DNA of 52,241 bases from Amycolatopsis anabasis (GCF_009765355.1 NZ_VTHK01000056.1:1-52241), one strand, 5' to 3'; positions 15,990 to 24,923 are shown, counted from the stretch's first letter. Numbers and translations are program-made. The notes: generated by a model from the sequence alone, not told the origin.

Positions 15990-16727
15990 TCAGTACTCGT
16001 ACGGATCTTCCGGCGCGGGCACGCGGCGGACGTTCGACAGCGTGAGGGTCGGCGTCATGCCGTTCTCCCTGGTCGAGGAGCCGGGAACGACCTGGCCGAC
16101 GGCCTCGATCCAGGTGTCCGCCGGGAGCGCCGCCACCCCCGGCCCGTCCAGCCGCACGGTCTGCGGGCGCGCGTCCGCCGCGCAGCAGCTGATCACCATC
16201 CGGGCGAGCAGGGTCGACCCGCCGGAATGCACGACGAACCCGGAGAGCGACACGGTCCGGCCGTTCAGCGAACCGGTCGAGTCCCAACCGGCCCGGGTGA
16301 CGAACACCGACACCGAAAGCGGCACCACGTCCCCGGGCGGGAGCGGTGGGAACGCCTGGGCGTCCAGGGCCTGCGCGCTACTGCTCGGCAGCCGCGCCTG
16401 GGAGCGCGCCACGGAATCCGAGCCGAGCGCGGGCGGCGCGATCAGGAACACCGCGAGCACCGGCACCATCAGCAGCCACGCCGAACGCGCCGAATGGGCC
16501 CCGTGGTCGTGCCCGTGGTCGAGCGGATCCGCGGCGGCGGCCCGGCGCGCGGCCAGGACGTCCCGCACGATCGCGATCGCCCCCAGCGCGAGCATCACCG
16601 CCCCGCCGCCGATCACCCACGGCTGGTGCGCGGGCCGGACGTAACGCAGGTAGTCGCCGTTGAGCGCGATCTTCAGCAGCGCCCCGCCGAGCAGGATCAG
16701 CAGGATGTTCTGGGTTTCGCGGCGCAT
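15990..16727 (-). CDS. TIGR03943/DUF1980-type permease subunit (YcgQ-like)
   Basis: 245 residues. Two N-terminal membrane helices (about 8-23 and 36-53), a His-rich stretch (DHGHDHGAH) near residue 75 and a third helix lead to an extracytoplasmic C-terminal domain with the family motif CCAADARP. Its ATG shares one base with the stop of the upstream permease (TGATG). YcgQ- and YcgR-like proteins form a two-part membrane complex of uncertain substrate. The His cluster and position beside smtB-zur suggest a metal-related role, which is inference. Confidence 0.85.
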   Translation of the reverse strand: MRRETQNILLILLGGALLKIALNGDYLRYVRPAHQPWVIGGGAVMLALGAIAIVRDVLAARRAAAADPLDHGHDHGAHSARSAWLLMVPVLAVFLIAPPALGSDSVARSQARLPSSSAQALDAQAFPPLPPGDVVPLSVSVFVTRAGWDSTGSLNGRTVSLSGFVVHSGGSTLLARMVISCCAADARPQTVRLDGPGVAALPADTWIEAVGQVVPGSSTRENGMTPTLTLSNVRRVPAPEDPYEY

Positions 16728-17749
16728 CACGCACCCCCGAGCAGCAGCCAGCCGGACAGCACCGCGCAGCCGATCGCGACCACGAACGTCACCGGCGCGA
16801 ACCGGAGCGCGAAGGACCGGCCGAACGTTCCGGCCTGCAACGCGAACAGCTTGACGTCGACCGCGGGGCCGACCACCAGGAACACCAGTTTCGGCAGCAG
16901 CGGCAACGCGGTCAGCGAGGCCGCCACGAACGCGTCGGCCTCGCTGCACAGCGCCAGCAGGACCGCGAGCACCGCCATCACCAGCACGCCGAGCACGAGC
17001 TGATCGGACAGCACCCCGAACCACTGGGCGGGCACCAGCACCCCGAGTGCCGCGGAGATCAGCGCGCCGAGCACCAGGAAACCGCCCGCCTCCACCAGAT
17101 CGGTCCGCGCGGTCTCCACGAACGTCTTCCAGCGCCCGCGCCCCTCGGTCTCGGGCAGCCGCCGCAGGGCACGTTCGACGATCCACTCGAGCTTGCCGAA
17201 CCGCGCCCACAGCAGGCCCATCACCACCGCGGTGCCCAGCGAACCGAGGAACCGGGCCAGCACCAGCTCGGGCTTCCCGGGAAACGCGACCGCGGTGGCC
17301 ACCAGCACCACCGGGTTCACCGCGGGCGCGGCGAGCAGGAAGGTCAGCGCGGCGGCGGGCGCGACGCCCTGGCCCATCAACCGGCGAGCCACCGGGACGG
17401 ACGCGCATTCGCAGCCCGGCAGCGCGACCCCGGCCAGGCCCGCGACGCCGACCGCGGCGCTCTGTCGCCGGGGCAGCACCTTCCGCAACACCTTCGCGGG
17501 CACGTACGCCGCGATCGCGCCGCTGATCAGCACCCCCAGGACGAGGAACGGCAACGCCTGCACGCACACCGCGACGAAGACCGTGGAACCGGTGCGCAGC
17601 GCGGGCACGTCGAGCACCCGCTGCAGCCAGGACTGCGCCAGGATCGCCACGAGCAGGATCGCGCAGAGCACCTCGATCGAGGTGATCCGCCAGCGGCCCC
17701 GGCCGGGCGGCTTCTCGCGGCCCACCGCGCTGTCGGAAACGATTTCCAC
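16727..17749 (-). CDS. Permease, DUF318/ArsP family (YcgR-like)
   Basis: 340 residues with about eight to ten membrane helices. The family signatures LPGCECASVP (near residue 110-120), a Pro/Asn motif in APAVNPVV and CSEADAFVAAS are all present; the conserved Cys and acidic residues lie within the membrane and are thought to contact substrate. It pairs with the downstream TIGR03943 subunit. No Zur-like box is evident in the 21 bases before the next gene, so the promoter may lie further upstream. Confidence 0.88.
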   Translation of the reverse strand: MEIVSDSAVGREKPPGRGRWRITSIEVLCAILLVAILAQSWLQRVLDVPALRTGSTVFVAVCVQALPFLVLGVLISGAIAAYVPAKVLRKVLPRRQSAAVGVAGLAGVALPGCECASVPVARRLMGQGVAPAAALTFLLAAPAVNPVVLVATAVAFPGKPELVLARFLGSLGTAVVMGLLWARFGKLEWIVERALRRLPETEGRGRWKTFVETARTDLVEAGGFLVLGALISAALGVLVPAQWFGVLSDQLVLGVLVMAVLAVLLALCSEADAFVAASLTALPLLPKLVFLVVGPAVDVKLFALQAGTFGRSFALRFAPVTFVVAIGCAVLSGWLLLGGA

Positions 17750-17770
17750 TCCGCCGATGATGCCAGCGAA

Positions 17771-18202
17771 CTAGTCGGCGCCCTCGTCCGGGACCAGGCC
17801 GAGCAGATCGGCGCGCAGCTGCGAGGCGGTCGACACCACGAGCATCAGCAACGTGCCCAGCGGCGCGAGATCCATCCCCTCGGCCGGGAAGGCGTAGCGC
17901 AACGTCATGTCGAGCCCGCGGTCGGTGTGCACCACGCCGAGCGTGCCGAACAGGCCCTGCCCCGCGCGTTCGGCCGCGGCGATCGCGAGTTTGTCGTCGT
18001 CCGGGAGATCCCAGCCGACCACGCAGGTGAGGCTCAGCACGGTGAGGCCCTCGGCGAGCCGGGTCGCCTGCACGAAACACGGCACCCCGGCGTGTTTGAA
18101 GGTCAGCACGCCGTCGTCGTCGACGTGCACCTCCAGGTACCGCTCGAGCGATTCGCGGGCGCGGGTGAGCAGGGCGGCGGTATCGGCCGCTTCGGTGGTC
18201 AT
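17771..18202 (-). CDS. YbjN-domain protein
   Basis: 143 residues with no membrane segment. The pattern of a short amphipathic helix, strands (GVLTFKHAGVPCFVQ) and a long C-terminal helix fits the YbjN/type III chaperone-like fold. It overlaps the uppS stop in ATGA. A protein of almost the same size (Rv2360c) lies between zur and uppS in M. tuberculosis. The molecular role is unknown. Confidence 0.75.
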   Translation of the reverse strand: MTTEAADTAALLTRARESLERYLEVHVDDDGVLTFKHAGVPCFVQATRLAEGLTVLSLTCVVGWDLPDDDKLAIAAAERAGQGLFGTLGVVHTDRGLDMTLRYAFPAEGMDLAPLGTLLMLVVSTASQLRADLLGLVPDEGAD

Positions 18203-19020
18203 CGTTTGCCCTCCGCGGCCGCGTCGACGGCGGCGCCGAACCGGCGGTCGCGTTTGGCGAACTCCAGGCACGCCCGCCACAGGTGGGTGCGGTCGAAATC
18301 GGGGAAGAGCGTGTCCTGGTAGACCATTTCCGCGTAGGCCGACTGCCAGAGCAGGAAGTTCGAGGTGCGCTGCTCCCCCGACGGGCGCAGGAACAGGTCC
18401 ACGTCCGGCATCTCCGGCTGGTACAGGTACTTGCCGATGGTGCGCTCGTCCACCTTCTCCGGGTTGATCTTGCCCTCGGCGGCGAGCCGCGCGATCTGCC
18501 GCACCGCGTCGCCGAGTTCCGCGCGGCCGCCGTAGTTGACGCACATGGTCATGTTCAGCTTGGTGTTGTGCTTGGTCTTCTCCTCGGCGACCTGCAGCTC
18601 CTTGATGACGCTGCGCCACAGCTTCGGCCGGCGGCCGGCCCAGCGGATCCGGACCCCGATCGATCCGAGGTAGTCCACCTGGCGGCGGATGGTGTCCCGG
18701 TTGAAGCCCATCAGGAAGCGCACCTCCTCGGGGCTGCGCTTCCAGTTCTCGGTGGAGAAGGCGTACACCGAGAGCCATTTGACGCCGAGTTCGACGGCCC
18801 CGCTGGCCACGTCGATCATCACGGCCTCGCCGCGTTTGTGCCCCTCGATCCGGGGCAGGCCGCGCTGGTTGGCCCACCGGCCGTTGCCGTCCATCACCAG
18901 GGCCACGTGGTGGGGCACGAGTTCGGCCGGGATCTCCGGCGGCCGGGCCCCGGAGGGATGCGGATCCGGTGGCCGCAACTCGTACCGTGACGCCGTGACC
19001 TCGCGTCCCCTGCGCCGCAC
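18199..19020 (-). CDS. uppS: Undecaprenyl/decaprenyl diphosphate synthase (cis-prenyltransferase)
   Basis: 273 residues, GTG start with GGAGG upstream. It condenses isopentenyl diphosphate units in cis to make the lipid carrier for peptidoglycan and arabinogalactan synthesis. The catalytic Asp44 is in VMDGNGRWA, followed by the phosphate-binding GHKRG, the STENWKR motif and the RPSGEQRTSNFLLWQ region. Length and the 30-residue N-terminal extension match Rv2361c, the long-chain decaprenyl enzyme; product length cannot be read from sequence alone. Confidence 0.96.
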   Translation of the reverse strand: MRRRGREVTASRYELRPPDPHPSGARPPEIPAELVPHHVALVMDGNGRWANQRGLPRIEGHKRGEAVMIDVASGAVELGVKWLSVYAFSTENWKRSPEEVRFLMGFNRDTIRRQVDYLGSIGVRIRWAGRRPKLWRSVIKELQVAEEKTKHNTKLNMTMCVNYGGRAELGDAVRQIARLAAEGKINPEKVDERTIGKYLYQPEMPDVDLFLRPSGEQRTSNFLLWQSAYAEMVYQDTLFPDFDRTHLWRACLEFAKRDRRFGAAVDAAAEGKR

Positions 19021-19063
19021 CTGATTCCTCCCGGAGCCGTCGGACTACATCGCCCGACCGACC

Positions 19064-19822
19064 CTACTTGCCCGCCACGGGGGCCTCGCGAGCGCGCCGC
19101 TCCACCAAGGGCAGCGAGCGGAGCTGCCGTTCCAGATGCCACTGCAGATGGGCGGCGACCAGGCCGCTCGCGTCGCGGCGCGGACCGGCGAGCGACGCCT
19201 CGGCCACGTCCCAGTCGCCGTGCAGCAGGGCTTCCAGCAGCACCAGGACCTCCGGCGCCGGATGCACCGAACCGGGCACCCGGCAGGTGCCGCACATCGA
19301 ACCGCCGGCCTGGACGCTGAACGCGTTGTGCGGACCGGGCAGCCCGCAGCGGGCGCATTCGGTGATCGCCGGCGCCCAGCCCGCGAAGGCCATGGCGCGC
19401 AGCAGGAAGGCGTCGAGCACGAGCGAAGCGTCCCGCTGCCCGTCGGCGAGCGCCCGCAACGCCCCGGTGACCAGGAGGTACAGCCGCAGCGCGGGCTCCC
19501 CCTCCTCGGCCGAAAGCCGGTCGGCGGTTTCGGTGATCGCGCTGGCGGCGGTGTAGCGCTGGTAGTCGCCGACGAGCGGCAGCGCGAAGGCGTCCACGGT
19601 TTCGACCTGCGTGATCACGTCGAGCGTGCGCCCGGTGTAGAACTGGACGTCCACGTGGCCGAAGGGCTCGAGCCGGGCGCCGAAGCGCGAACTGGTGCGG
19701 CGCACGCCCTTGGCCACCGCGCGGACCTTCCCGTGCCGGCGGGTGAGCAGGGTGATGATCCGATCGGCCTCACCCAGCTTGTGCACGCGCAGCACGATCC
19801 CGGTGTCGCGGTACAGACTCAC
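19064..19822 (-). CDS. recO: DNA repair protein RecO
   Basis: 252 residues, GTG start. The N-terminal OB fold (MSLYRDTGIVLRVHKLGEADRIITLLTR) is followed by a helical domain and a zinc site with CARC and CGTC near residues 150-175. RecO acts with RecR to load RecA on gapped DNA. It lies upstream of uppS with a 43-base gap, as in other actinobacteria. Confidence 0.95.
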   Translation of the reverse strand: MSLYRDTGIVLRVHKLGEADRIITLLTRRHGKVRAVAKGVRRTSSRFGARLEPFGHVDVQFYTGRTLDVITQVETVDAFALPLVGDYQRYTAASAITETADRLSAEEGEPALRLYLLVTGALRALADGQRDASLVLDAFLLRAMAFAGWAPAITECARCGLPGPHNAFSVQAGGSMCGTCRVPGSVHPAPEVLVLLEALLHGDWDVAEASLAGPRRDASGLVAAHLQWHLERQLRSLPLVERRAREAPVAGK

Positions 19823-19853
19823 CGGACTATCGTCCCACGACCGGATGACAAAA

Positions 19854-19903
19854 CGCGGTCAGCGCGCCCGAAGCCGCGAGGGCGTTCAGGCGCGCCGACC
19901 GCG
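19854..19903 (-). terminator. Hairpin between the dispanin-like gene and recO
   Basis: CGCGGTC-A-GCGCGCC (19854-19868) pairs with GGCGCGC-C-GACCGCG (19889-19903): two 7-bp segments with one A-C mismatch and a 20-base loop. It sits 17 bases past the stop at 19920. There is no T tract. Confidence 0.5.
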
Positions 19904-19919
19904 CGTTGTCCGGTGCTGT

Positions 19920-20381
19920 CTAGTAGGAAGCGGCCAGGGCGAGGCCGAAGATGACCCAGAGGATGCCCAGCAGGCAGCCGATGCCGCCGATGATCGTCGC
20001 GATCAGGCACAGCGTCTTGGTGGTCTTCGAGGCTTCCTGGGCCGCGACCAGGTTGCCCTGCATCTTGTAGGTGTTGACCTCGTTGGACTTCATGATCGCG
20101 AAGATCGCGAGGATCCAGCACAGGAAGATGCAGCCGATGGCCCAGCCCTTGTAGTCCGGGATGTCCTGGGCGTTGCCGGGCCCGCCGTAACCGCCACCGG
20201 GCGCGCCGTACGCGGGCTGGCCGTACGGGGCCGGCTGGCCGTAGGGCGCGGGCTGGCCATACGGCGGCGAGGGCTGGCCGTACGGCGCGGGCACCCCGCC
20301 CGAGGGCGGTCCGTAGCCCGGCGTCGGCTGCGGACCGGAAGGCTGCTGGCCGTAGGGCTGCTGGCCGTATGGATTCGTCAT
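19920..20381 (-). CDS. CD225/dispanin-like membrane protein with PYGQP repeats
   Basis: 153 residues. The first half is low complexity, with PYGQP/PYGQQP repeated six times between residues 4 and 57. The second half has two membrane helices with a loop containing NEVNTYKMQGNLVAAQEASKTTK between them, the CD225/dispanin layout. Start chosen at the ATG with GGGGGAGCG upstream. A shorter relative is at 21069-21431. The function in actinobacteria is not known. Confidence 0.8.
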   Translation of the reverse strand: MTNPYGQQPYGQQPSGPQPTPGYGPPSGGVPAPYGQPSPPYGQPAPYGQPAPYGQPAYGAPGGGYGGPGNAQDIPDYKGWAIGCIFLCWILAIFAIMKSNEVNTYKMQGNLVAAQEASKTTKTLCLIATIIGGIGCLLGILWVIFGLALAASY

Positions 20382-20590
20382 CTAGGGCGCTCCCCCTAAG
20401 TCGTTCTTGGTACATCCTGCGGGGAGGGGCCCCAGACAGGAACTTCGGTGGCAAACCGCTGCGCGGGAGCGTACCCTGTGCCGCCGCGCTCGAGGGGCCG
20501 AGTGGGGAAATCGGGTGAAACCCCAGCGTCCCCAGGTCGGCTCGCGCCACCTGGCCGCTTCGACGCGGCCGGATGGCCCCCGGTTCCCGC

Positions 20591-21049
20591 CTAAACGTAG
20601 AGACTTGTGAACGGCGCGAAGGGCAGGTTCCGCACCACGAACCACACCACGAACGCCACGCCGACCACGATCGGCGTCCAGCGCCAGTGCAGCCAGCTGT
20701 TGACCGCGCGGCCGCGCCAGCGCCCCACCGCCCAGGCCGCCGTGCTCCACACGAACAGCAGCGCGAACACGAACGTGAGCGCGTTGTAGTGCAGCGCGGC
20801 GGGCACATCGCCGTGCAGCAGGCTGTACACCATCCGCATCCCGCCGCAGCCGGGGCAGTCGATGCCCAGGTACGCCTTGGTGGGACACACCGGGAGCGGG
20901 CCGCCCGGGGTGGTCGGATCGCCCCACCACACCACCGCGCAGCACAGGCCCGCCCCGCCCACCACGGCGAGCGGCGGGCCGACGGCGCGCAGCCGGGACC
21001 GCCAGTCGCGGGCCGGGACGCCGGTGTAGACGCTGGTCGTCACGGGCAC
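20591..21049 (-). CDS. DUF2752 membrane protein
   Basis: 152 residues with about four membrane helices. The conserved DUF2752 segment CPTKAYLGIDCPGCGGMRM is visible near residue 54-72: two Cys-containing motifs that end in CPGCG-x-R. It lies between the two dispanin-like genes on the same strand (stop 209 bases from one start, start 19 bases from the other stop). The function is unknown. Confidence 0.85.
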   Translation of the reverse strand: MPVTTSVYTGVPARDWRSRLRAVGPPLAVVGGAGLCCAVVWWGDPTTPGGPLPVCPTKAYLGIDCPGCGGMRMVYSLLHGDVPAALHYNALTFVFALLFVWSTAAWAVGRWRGRAVNSWLHWRWTPIVVGVAFVVWFVVRNLPFAPFTSLYV

Positions 21050-21068
21050 CCGCCCACGATAACCGGGG

Positions 21069-21431
21069 TCACGGGGTGAGCTCCCGCAGACTCACCCCGG
21101 CGATCACCAGCATCACGACCAGGAAGATGATGTAGAGCAGGATCAGGATCCCGACCGAGATCGCCGACCACATCGCCCACTTCTTCGCGCTCTCGGCCGA
21201 TTTCCGCGCCTCGTCGTGGAAACCCTGGAACCAGAGCGTGTTGACCTGGCTGGATTTCACGATGGCCACGATGCCCAGCGGCATGCAGCACAGCACGGTG
21301 GTGAGGATGGCCCACACCAGGTAGTTCTCCGGTGGCGGGCCGTACGCGGGCGGACCGTAGGGCGGGCCCATCGGGTACTGCCCCGGCTGCTGGCCGTACC
21401 CGTCCGGATACTGCGGATAAGGACTCGTCAC
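21069..21431 (-). CDS. CD225/dispanin-like membrane protein
   Basis: 120 residues. A Tyr/Pro/Gly-rich N-terminus (1-35) is followed by two membrane helices separated by SSQVNTLWFQGFHDEARKSA, resembling the loop of the protein at 19920-20381. ATG start with GGGGAG upstream. Together with the DUF2752 gene it forms a small membrane-protein cluster. Confidence 0.8.
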   Translation of the reverse strand: MTSPYPQYPDGYGQQPGQYPMGPPYGPPAYGPPPENYLVWAILTTVLCCMPLGIVAIVKSSQVNTLWFQGFHDEARKSAESAKKWAMWSAISVGILILLYIIFLVVMLVIAGVSLRELTP

Positions 21432-21485
21432 CGGTCACTCCCCTTCTCCCTGCCACGGACCGGCCCTGAGACTACGGCCGGGGCC

Positions 21486-21502
21486 CCGGCGGTTCCCGCC
21501 GG
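21486..21502 (-). terminator. Hairpin downstream of era
   Basis: CCGGCGG (21486-21492), loop TTC, CCGCCGG (21496-21502), lying 16 bases past the era stop. Stable but without a T tract. Confidence 0.45.
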
Positions 21503-21517
21503 AGGGGAGAAAACAGG

Positions 21518-22426
21518 TCAGAACCCGAGACGGCGGAGTTGCTTGGGGTCGCGCTGCCAGTCCTTGGCGACCTTGACGTGCAGATCCAGGTAGACCTTGC
21601 TGCCGAGCAGCGCCTCGATGTGCCGCCGCGCCTCGGCGCCGACCTTCTTCAGCCGCTCCCCCTTGTGCCCCAGGATGATGCCCTTCTGGCTGGGCCGCTC
21701 CACGTAGAGCAGCGCGTGCACGTCGACCAGATCGTCCCGGTCCTCGCGCGGCAGCATCTCCTCCACGGTGACCGCGATGGAATGCGGCAGCTCGTCGCGC
21801 ACGCCCTCGAGCGCGGCCTCGCGGATCAGCTCGGCGACCAGGGTCTGCTCGGGCTCGTCGGTGAGGTCGCCGTCCGGGTACAGCGGCGGGCCGTCCGGAA
21901 GCCGCCGCACCAGGAGGTCGGCCAGCGTGCTCACCTGGTAACCGTCCACAGCGGACACCGGCACCAGCTCGGCGAACTCGAGCACGTCCTGCAGCGCGAG
22001 GAGTTGCTCGGCGATCCGCTCGGGGGTGGCCAGATCGGTCTTGGTGACCACGCCGATCACCGGAGTCCGCCGGGCGATCTTGGCCAGTTCGCCCGCGATG
22101 AACCGGTCGCCCGGCCCGATCTTCTCGTTCGCCGGCACGCAGAATCCCACGACGTCCACTTCGGACCAGGTGGAGTGCACGATGTCGTTGAGCCGCTCGC
22201 CGAGCAGCGTGCGCGGGCGGTGCAGTCCCGGGGTGTCCACGATGACCAGCTGCGCGTCCGGGCGGTGCACGATCCCGCGGATCGCGTGCCGGGTGGTCTG
22301 CGGTTTGCTGGAGGTGATCGCGACCTTGCTGCCGACGAGCGCGTTGGTCAACGTGGACTTGCCGGCGTTGGGGCGCCCGACGAAACAGGCGAACCCGGAC
22401 CGGAACTCGGGGGCGGCGGTGCTCAT
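21518..22426 (-). CDS. era: GTPase Era
   Basis: 302 residues. The GTPase domain has G1 GRPNAGKS (17-24), G3 DTPGLH and G4 TKTD. The C-terminal KH domain contains the RNA-binding GHKGERLKKVG. Era binds the 3' end of 16S rRNA and assists 30S assembly. Gene order with the deaminase-like gene, the CorC-like gene and ybeY is the usual actinobacterial arrangement. Confidence 0.97.
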   Translation of the reverse strand: MSTAAPEFRSGFACFVGRPNAGKSTLTNALVGSKVAITSSKPQTTRHAIRGIVHRPDAQLVIVDTPGLHRPRTLLGERLNDIVHSTWSEVDVVGFCVPANEKIGPGDRFIAGELAKIARRTPVIGVVTKTDLATPERIAEQLLALQDVLEFAELVPVSAVDGYQVSTLADLLVRRLPDGPPLYPDGDLTDEPEQTLVAELIREAALEGVRDELPHSIAVTVEEMLPREDRDDLVDVHALLYVERPSQKGIILGHKGERLKKVGAEARRHIEALLGSKVYLDLHVKVAKDWQRDPKQLRRLGF

Positions 22427-22472
22427 CCGTACATTCTCCCGTACCGGAATAGCACCGCCGCCGCCCGGTCGG

Positions 22473-22808
22473 TCAGCGCAGCGTTTGCTGGACGGTGCCC
22501 GACGGGTCCGCGCGGAAGATCGGCGCCTTCCCGGACAGATCCCGGACCGCGTGCACGGATGCCTCCTGCAGCAGCGGCTCGTCGGTGACGACCGCGACCG
22601 CCTCCAGCCCCTCGGCCCCGCTGGACACCGCGGCGGCGACCGCCGCCTGGACCGCGGTGATCTTGAACGACGGCAGGTCGATCGTCGTCGCCGCGTAGGT
22701 GCGGCCGTCGGTGTCCCGGACCGCGGCGCCTTCGGCGGCCTGGGTGCGGGCGCGGGCGGACCGGGCGAGGGTCACGATCTTCTCGTCCTCAGGGTCCAGA
22801 TCAGGCAT
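22473..22808 (-). CDS. Cytidine-deaminase-like protein lacking catalytic residues
   Basis: 111 residues with the size and strand pattern of cytidine deaminase (RDTDGRTYAATTIDLPSF, then a helix). The catalytic (C/H)AE motif is replaced by TAVQAA, and no PCxxC motif is present, so no zinc site can form. It is unlikely to deaminate cytidine. It overlaps the CorC-like gene by eight bases (22801-22808) and precedes era, the position of M. tuberculosis Rv2365c. Confidence 0.8.
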   Translation of the reverse strand: MPDLDPEDEKIVTLARSARARTQAAEGAAVRDTDGRTYAATTIDLPSFKITAVQAAVAAAVSSGAEGLEAVAVVTDEPLLQEASVHAVRDLSGKAPIFRADPSGTVQQTLR

Positions 22809-24141
22809 GTTCGACACTCCTGTCGCGCTCGTCGTCATCATTGGCGGGCGGCCGCAACCGGCGCCCGGCGATCCGGTCATCACAAGCGTGCACGACCACC
22901 GTGGTGATCCGCATCCGTCCGCGGCGGTCCTTTCCGCCCTCCGCGTGCAGCCGCAAGCCCGCCACCTCGGCCTCCGCGCCCGGCAGCGGAACCCGGCCGA
23001 GGCTTTCGGCGAGCAGCCCGCCCACGGTTTCCACATCGTGGTCGTCGAGTTCGATCCCGAACAGTTCGCCGAGGTCGTCGACGCCGAGCCGGGCCGACAC
23101 CCGCACCGAACGGTCGTCGAGGTATTCCACCGGCGGCCGTTCGTCGGTGTCGGATTCGTCGGTGATCTCGCCGACGATCTCCTCCAGGATGTCCTCGATG
23201 GACAGCAGCCCGGCGATACCGCCGTACTCGTCGACCGCGATCGCCATGTGGTTGTGCGAGAGCTGCATTTCCTTGAGCAGTTCGTCGAGGCGTTTGGAGT
23301 CGGGCACGAAACTGGCCGGGTTCATCAGCTCGCCGACCTCGCGGCCCGGTCCGCCCTCGGCCATGTAGGCGGGCATCAGGTCCTTGATGTTGGCGACGCC
23401 GACGATGTCGTCGACCGATTCGCCGATCACCGGGATCCGGGTGAACCCGGTGCGCAGCGCGAGGGCGAGGGCCTGCCGCACGGTTTTGGTCCGCTCGATC
23501 CAGACGATCTCGGTGCGCGGCACCATCACTTCGCGCGCGACGGTGTCCCCGAGTTCGAACACCGAGTGGATCATCTCGCGCTCGGAGGCTTCGACGACAC
23601 CGCGTTCCTGCGCCAGGTCGACCAGTTCGCGCAGTTCGACCTCGGAGGTGAACGGCCCTTCCCGGAACCCCTTGCCCGGGGTGATCGCGTTACCGAGCAC
23701 GATCAGCAAGCGGGACAGCGGGCCCAGCACCGAACCGAGCACGCGGACCGGGCCCGCGACGAGCGTGCCGACGCGGTACGGGTGCTGGCGCCCGATGGTC
23801 CGCGGCCCGACCCCGATCAGCACGTAGCTGACCACGACCATGACCAGCGCGGCGGTGACGACGGCGAGCCAGACCGGTTCGATCCAGCGTAGGAAGACCA
23901 CGGTGACCAGGACCGTCGAGGTCAGCTCGCAACCCATCCGCAGCAACAGCAGCAGGTTGATGTGGCGCCGCCGCTCGGCGATCACCGCGGCGAGCTGACG
24001 CGCGCCGACCCGGCCGAGCCGGACCAGACCCTCGGCGCGGGCCTGCGACACCGTGCTCACCGCCGCGTCGGCGGCCGCGAAGATTCCGCCCAGCAGCACC
24101 AGAACGACCGCGACGATCAGCAGCGCCGTCGAACTCGCCAT
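22801..24141 (-). CDS. Hemolysin/CorC-family protein (DUF21, CBS pair, CorC domain)
   Basis: 446 residues. The N-terminal DUF21 (CNNM-like) domain has about four membrane helices (1-190), followed by two CBS domains (VPRTEIVWIERTKTVRQAL and SKRLDELLKEMQ regions) and a C-terminal CorC_HlyC domain with RVSARLGVDDLGELF. Relatives take part in magnesium or cobalt efflux. The hemolysin name is historical. Confidence 0.92.
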   Translation of the reverse strand: MASSTALLIVAVVLVLLGGIFAAADAAVSTVSQARAEGLVRLGRVGARQLAAVIAERRRHINLLLLLRMGCELTSTVLVTVVFLRWIEPVWLAVVTAALVMVVVSYVLIGVGPRTIGRQHPYRVGTLVAGPVRVLGSVLGPLSRLLIVLGNAITPGKGFREGPFTSEVELRELVDLAQERGVVEASEREMIHSVFELGDTVAREVMVPRTEIVWIERTKTVRQALALALRTGFTRIPVIGESVDDIVGVANIKDLMPAYMAEGGPGREVGELMNPASFVPDSKRLDELLKEMQLSHNHMAIAVDEYGGIAGLLSIEDILEEIVGEITDESDTDERPPVEYLDDRSVRVSARLGVDDLGELFGIELDDHDVETVGGLLAESLGRVPLPGAEAEVAGLRLHAEGGKDRRGRMRITTVVVHACDDRIAGRRLRPPANDDDERDRSVEHA

Positions 24142-24314
24142 GATCAGTGCCCTTTCGAGAACGCGCGTCCGCGATCGCGTTGACAGGGCGCTCCCGAGGA
24201 GGTCATCTCGCGTTTCAGCGGAATGACGCCCTGCCCCCGCGATAGCGGGACCTTCGGCCGGGCGCGTTCCCCGGGTCGATTTGGTCCGTCATGTACCACT
24301 TTGGCAACACAGCC

Positions 24315-24863
24315 TCAGGCGCCCTCCGCGGGCCCGCCGTCGAGGCCCGCCGCGCCGAGCAGCCGATCGTCGTTGCTGCGCTGCGCGTGCTGGCGTTTGG
24401 CGGCGGCCGAGGCGGCCCGGAACTCGCCGAGGATCCGCTTCTGCAGCCCGAACATCTCGCGTTCCTCAGCAGGTTCGGCGTGGTCGTAGCCGAGCAGGTG
24501 CAGGACGCCGTGCACGGTCAGCAGGTGCAGTTCGTCGAGCAGCGAATGGCCCGCGGTTCGCGCCTGTTCCTTGGCGAATCCGGGGCACAGCACGATGTCC
24601 CCGAGCAGCGCGGGCGAGGCGTCCGCGGCGTCCGGGCGGCGGGCCGAGTCCAGTTCGTCCATCGGGAAGGCCATCACGTCGGTGGGACCGGGCAGGTCCA
24701 TCCACCGCTCGTGCAGGTCTTCCATCACGTCCAGGGTGACCAGCAGGACGGACAGCTCGGCGAGCGGGCTGACCTCCATCTTGTCCAGCGCGAACCGCGC
24801 CGCCGCGACGATGGAGGTCTCGTCCACGGGCACGCCCGACTCGTTCGCGATCTCAATGCTCAC
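24315..24863 (-). CDS. ybeY: Endoribonuclease YbeY
   Basis: 182 residues, GTG start. The zinc motif HGVLHLLGYDH is near residue 117-127. It is a single-strand endoribonuclease used in 16S rRNA 3' maturation and ribosome quality control. It has a C-terminal extension of about 30 residues beyond the usual fold (AASAAAKRQHAQRSNDDR). It follows phoH after 60 bases; the 173 bases before the next gene start hold nothing I recognise. Confidence 0.95.
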   Translation of the reverse strand: MSIEIANESGVPVDETSIVAAARFALDKMEVSPLAELSVLLVTLDVMEDLHERWMDLPGPTDVMAFPMDELDSARRPDAADASPALLGDIVLCPGFAKEQARTAGHSLLDELHLLTVHGVLHLLGYDHAEPAEEREMFGLQKRILGEFRAASAAAKRQHAQRSNDDRLLGAAGLDGGPAEGA

Positions 24864-24923
24864 GGCTTCTCCCCCGCTCCGCGCGCGTCACCCCGCGAAA
24901 CGGGATCTCACTTTGCGTGCCAA

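Noticed and set aside
20200..20380. CRISPR-like or minisatellite array
   Set aside because: The repeats encode PYGQP units of the dispanin-like protein and are in frame; no spacers.
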